In this document: in pieces, positions 63,993 through 64,000 of the stretch | Layout of the letters: each line of letters opens with the position of its first letter | Position numbering within the stretch: position 1 is the first letter of the stretch | Assembly: GCA_019285755.1 (NCBI GenBank) | Contig: CP079103.1 | Coordinates: 5,303,001 to 5,367,000, forward strand | Length of the DNA stretch: 64,000 bases | Direction of reading: 5' to 3' | Source of the DNA: Chitinophaga sp. E66 | GTDB lineage: Bacteria; Bacteroidota; Bacteroidia; Chitinophagales; Chitinophagaceae | The notes under the pieces: model-generated | Told to the model about the DNA's origin: nothing | The model's database searches: none | What the model saw: the letters and a program-made list of their open reading frames with translations, nothing else | Position numbers and translations under genes: made by a program

Positions 63993-64000
63993 CAAATATA
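63993..64000 (-). promoter_or_regulatory. -7 promoter box for Sus pair 3
   Basis: The minus-strand TATATTTG is a perfect TAnnTTTG, 36 bases before the SusC start. The -33 box would lie beyond the window edge. Confidence 0.5.

Overview
The window is a piece of a Bacteroidota chromosome, most likely family Chitinophagaceae (Chitinophaga-like). This is inferred from family content and promoter type, not from a search. It holds SusC/SusD pairs, a DUF5686 outer-membrane protein, a MoxR/DUF58/BatA cluster, many small lipoproteins, and repeated -7 boxes of the Bacteroidota form TAnnTTTG. I saw no rRNA, tRNA, CRISPR array, IS element or phage gene.

The sequence carries many single-base indels, mostly missing bases in short homopolymers, at roughly one per 300-500 bp. 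They break the reading frame of nearly every gene, including essential ones (gyrB, mfd, glyS, alaS, prfA, gatB, rsgA). Family motifs continue in the next frame without loss, so I treat these as sequence errors and annotate each locus as one gene spanning all its frames.

Layout. 1-13.5 kb: an AraC-type regulator, an AsmA-like protein, gyrB, a small lipoprotein, a SIMPL-domain protein, mfd, an FNR-type oxidoreductase, glyS, a dtd-mazG pair and arfB. 13.5-23.3 kb is envelope-related: a flippase, a metallo-beta-lactamase-fold hydrolase, a large peptidase-MA-like/TolB-propeller/Omp85-like barrel fusion, a membrane protein-winged helix-diacylglycerol kinase operon and a DUF5686 protein. 23.3-26 kb: an XRE regulator, VanZ, gcvH, a cyclophilin and a small hypothetical protein. 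26.1-31 kb: moxR-DUF58-BatD-like-batA, followed directly by rsgA. 31-38.3 kb: two paralogous mini-lipoproteins, a gamma-carbonic-anhydrase-like hexapeptide protein, a class III aminotransferase, an OmpA lipoprotein, DUF937, prfA, an amidohydrolase and an MscS channel. 38.5-49.7 kb: an inactive-looking thioredoxin-like protein, MerR and M23 peptidase divergent from alaS; a PDZ protein; an AT-rich island of tiny ORFs; aldehyde dehydrogenase divergent from gatB; and a TlpA-like lipoprotein. 49.8-64 kb: three consecutive SusC/SusD pairs, all on the minus strand.

Together the genes cover translation (glyS, alaS, gatB, prfA, arfB, dtd, rsgA), DNA topology and repair (gyrB, mfd), envelope building and glycan or peptide uptake. 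No glycoside hydrolase or sigma/anti-sigma pair accompanies the Sus pairs inside the window. The least explained parts are the dead-peptidase/propeller/Omp85 fusion, the twin mini-lipoproteins, the 11-bp phased repeat near 38.4 kb and the small-ORF island at 44.7-45.5 kb.
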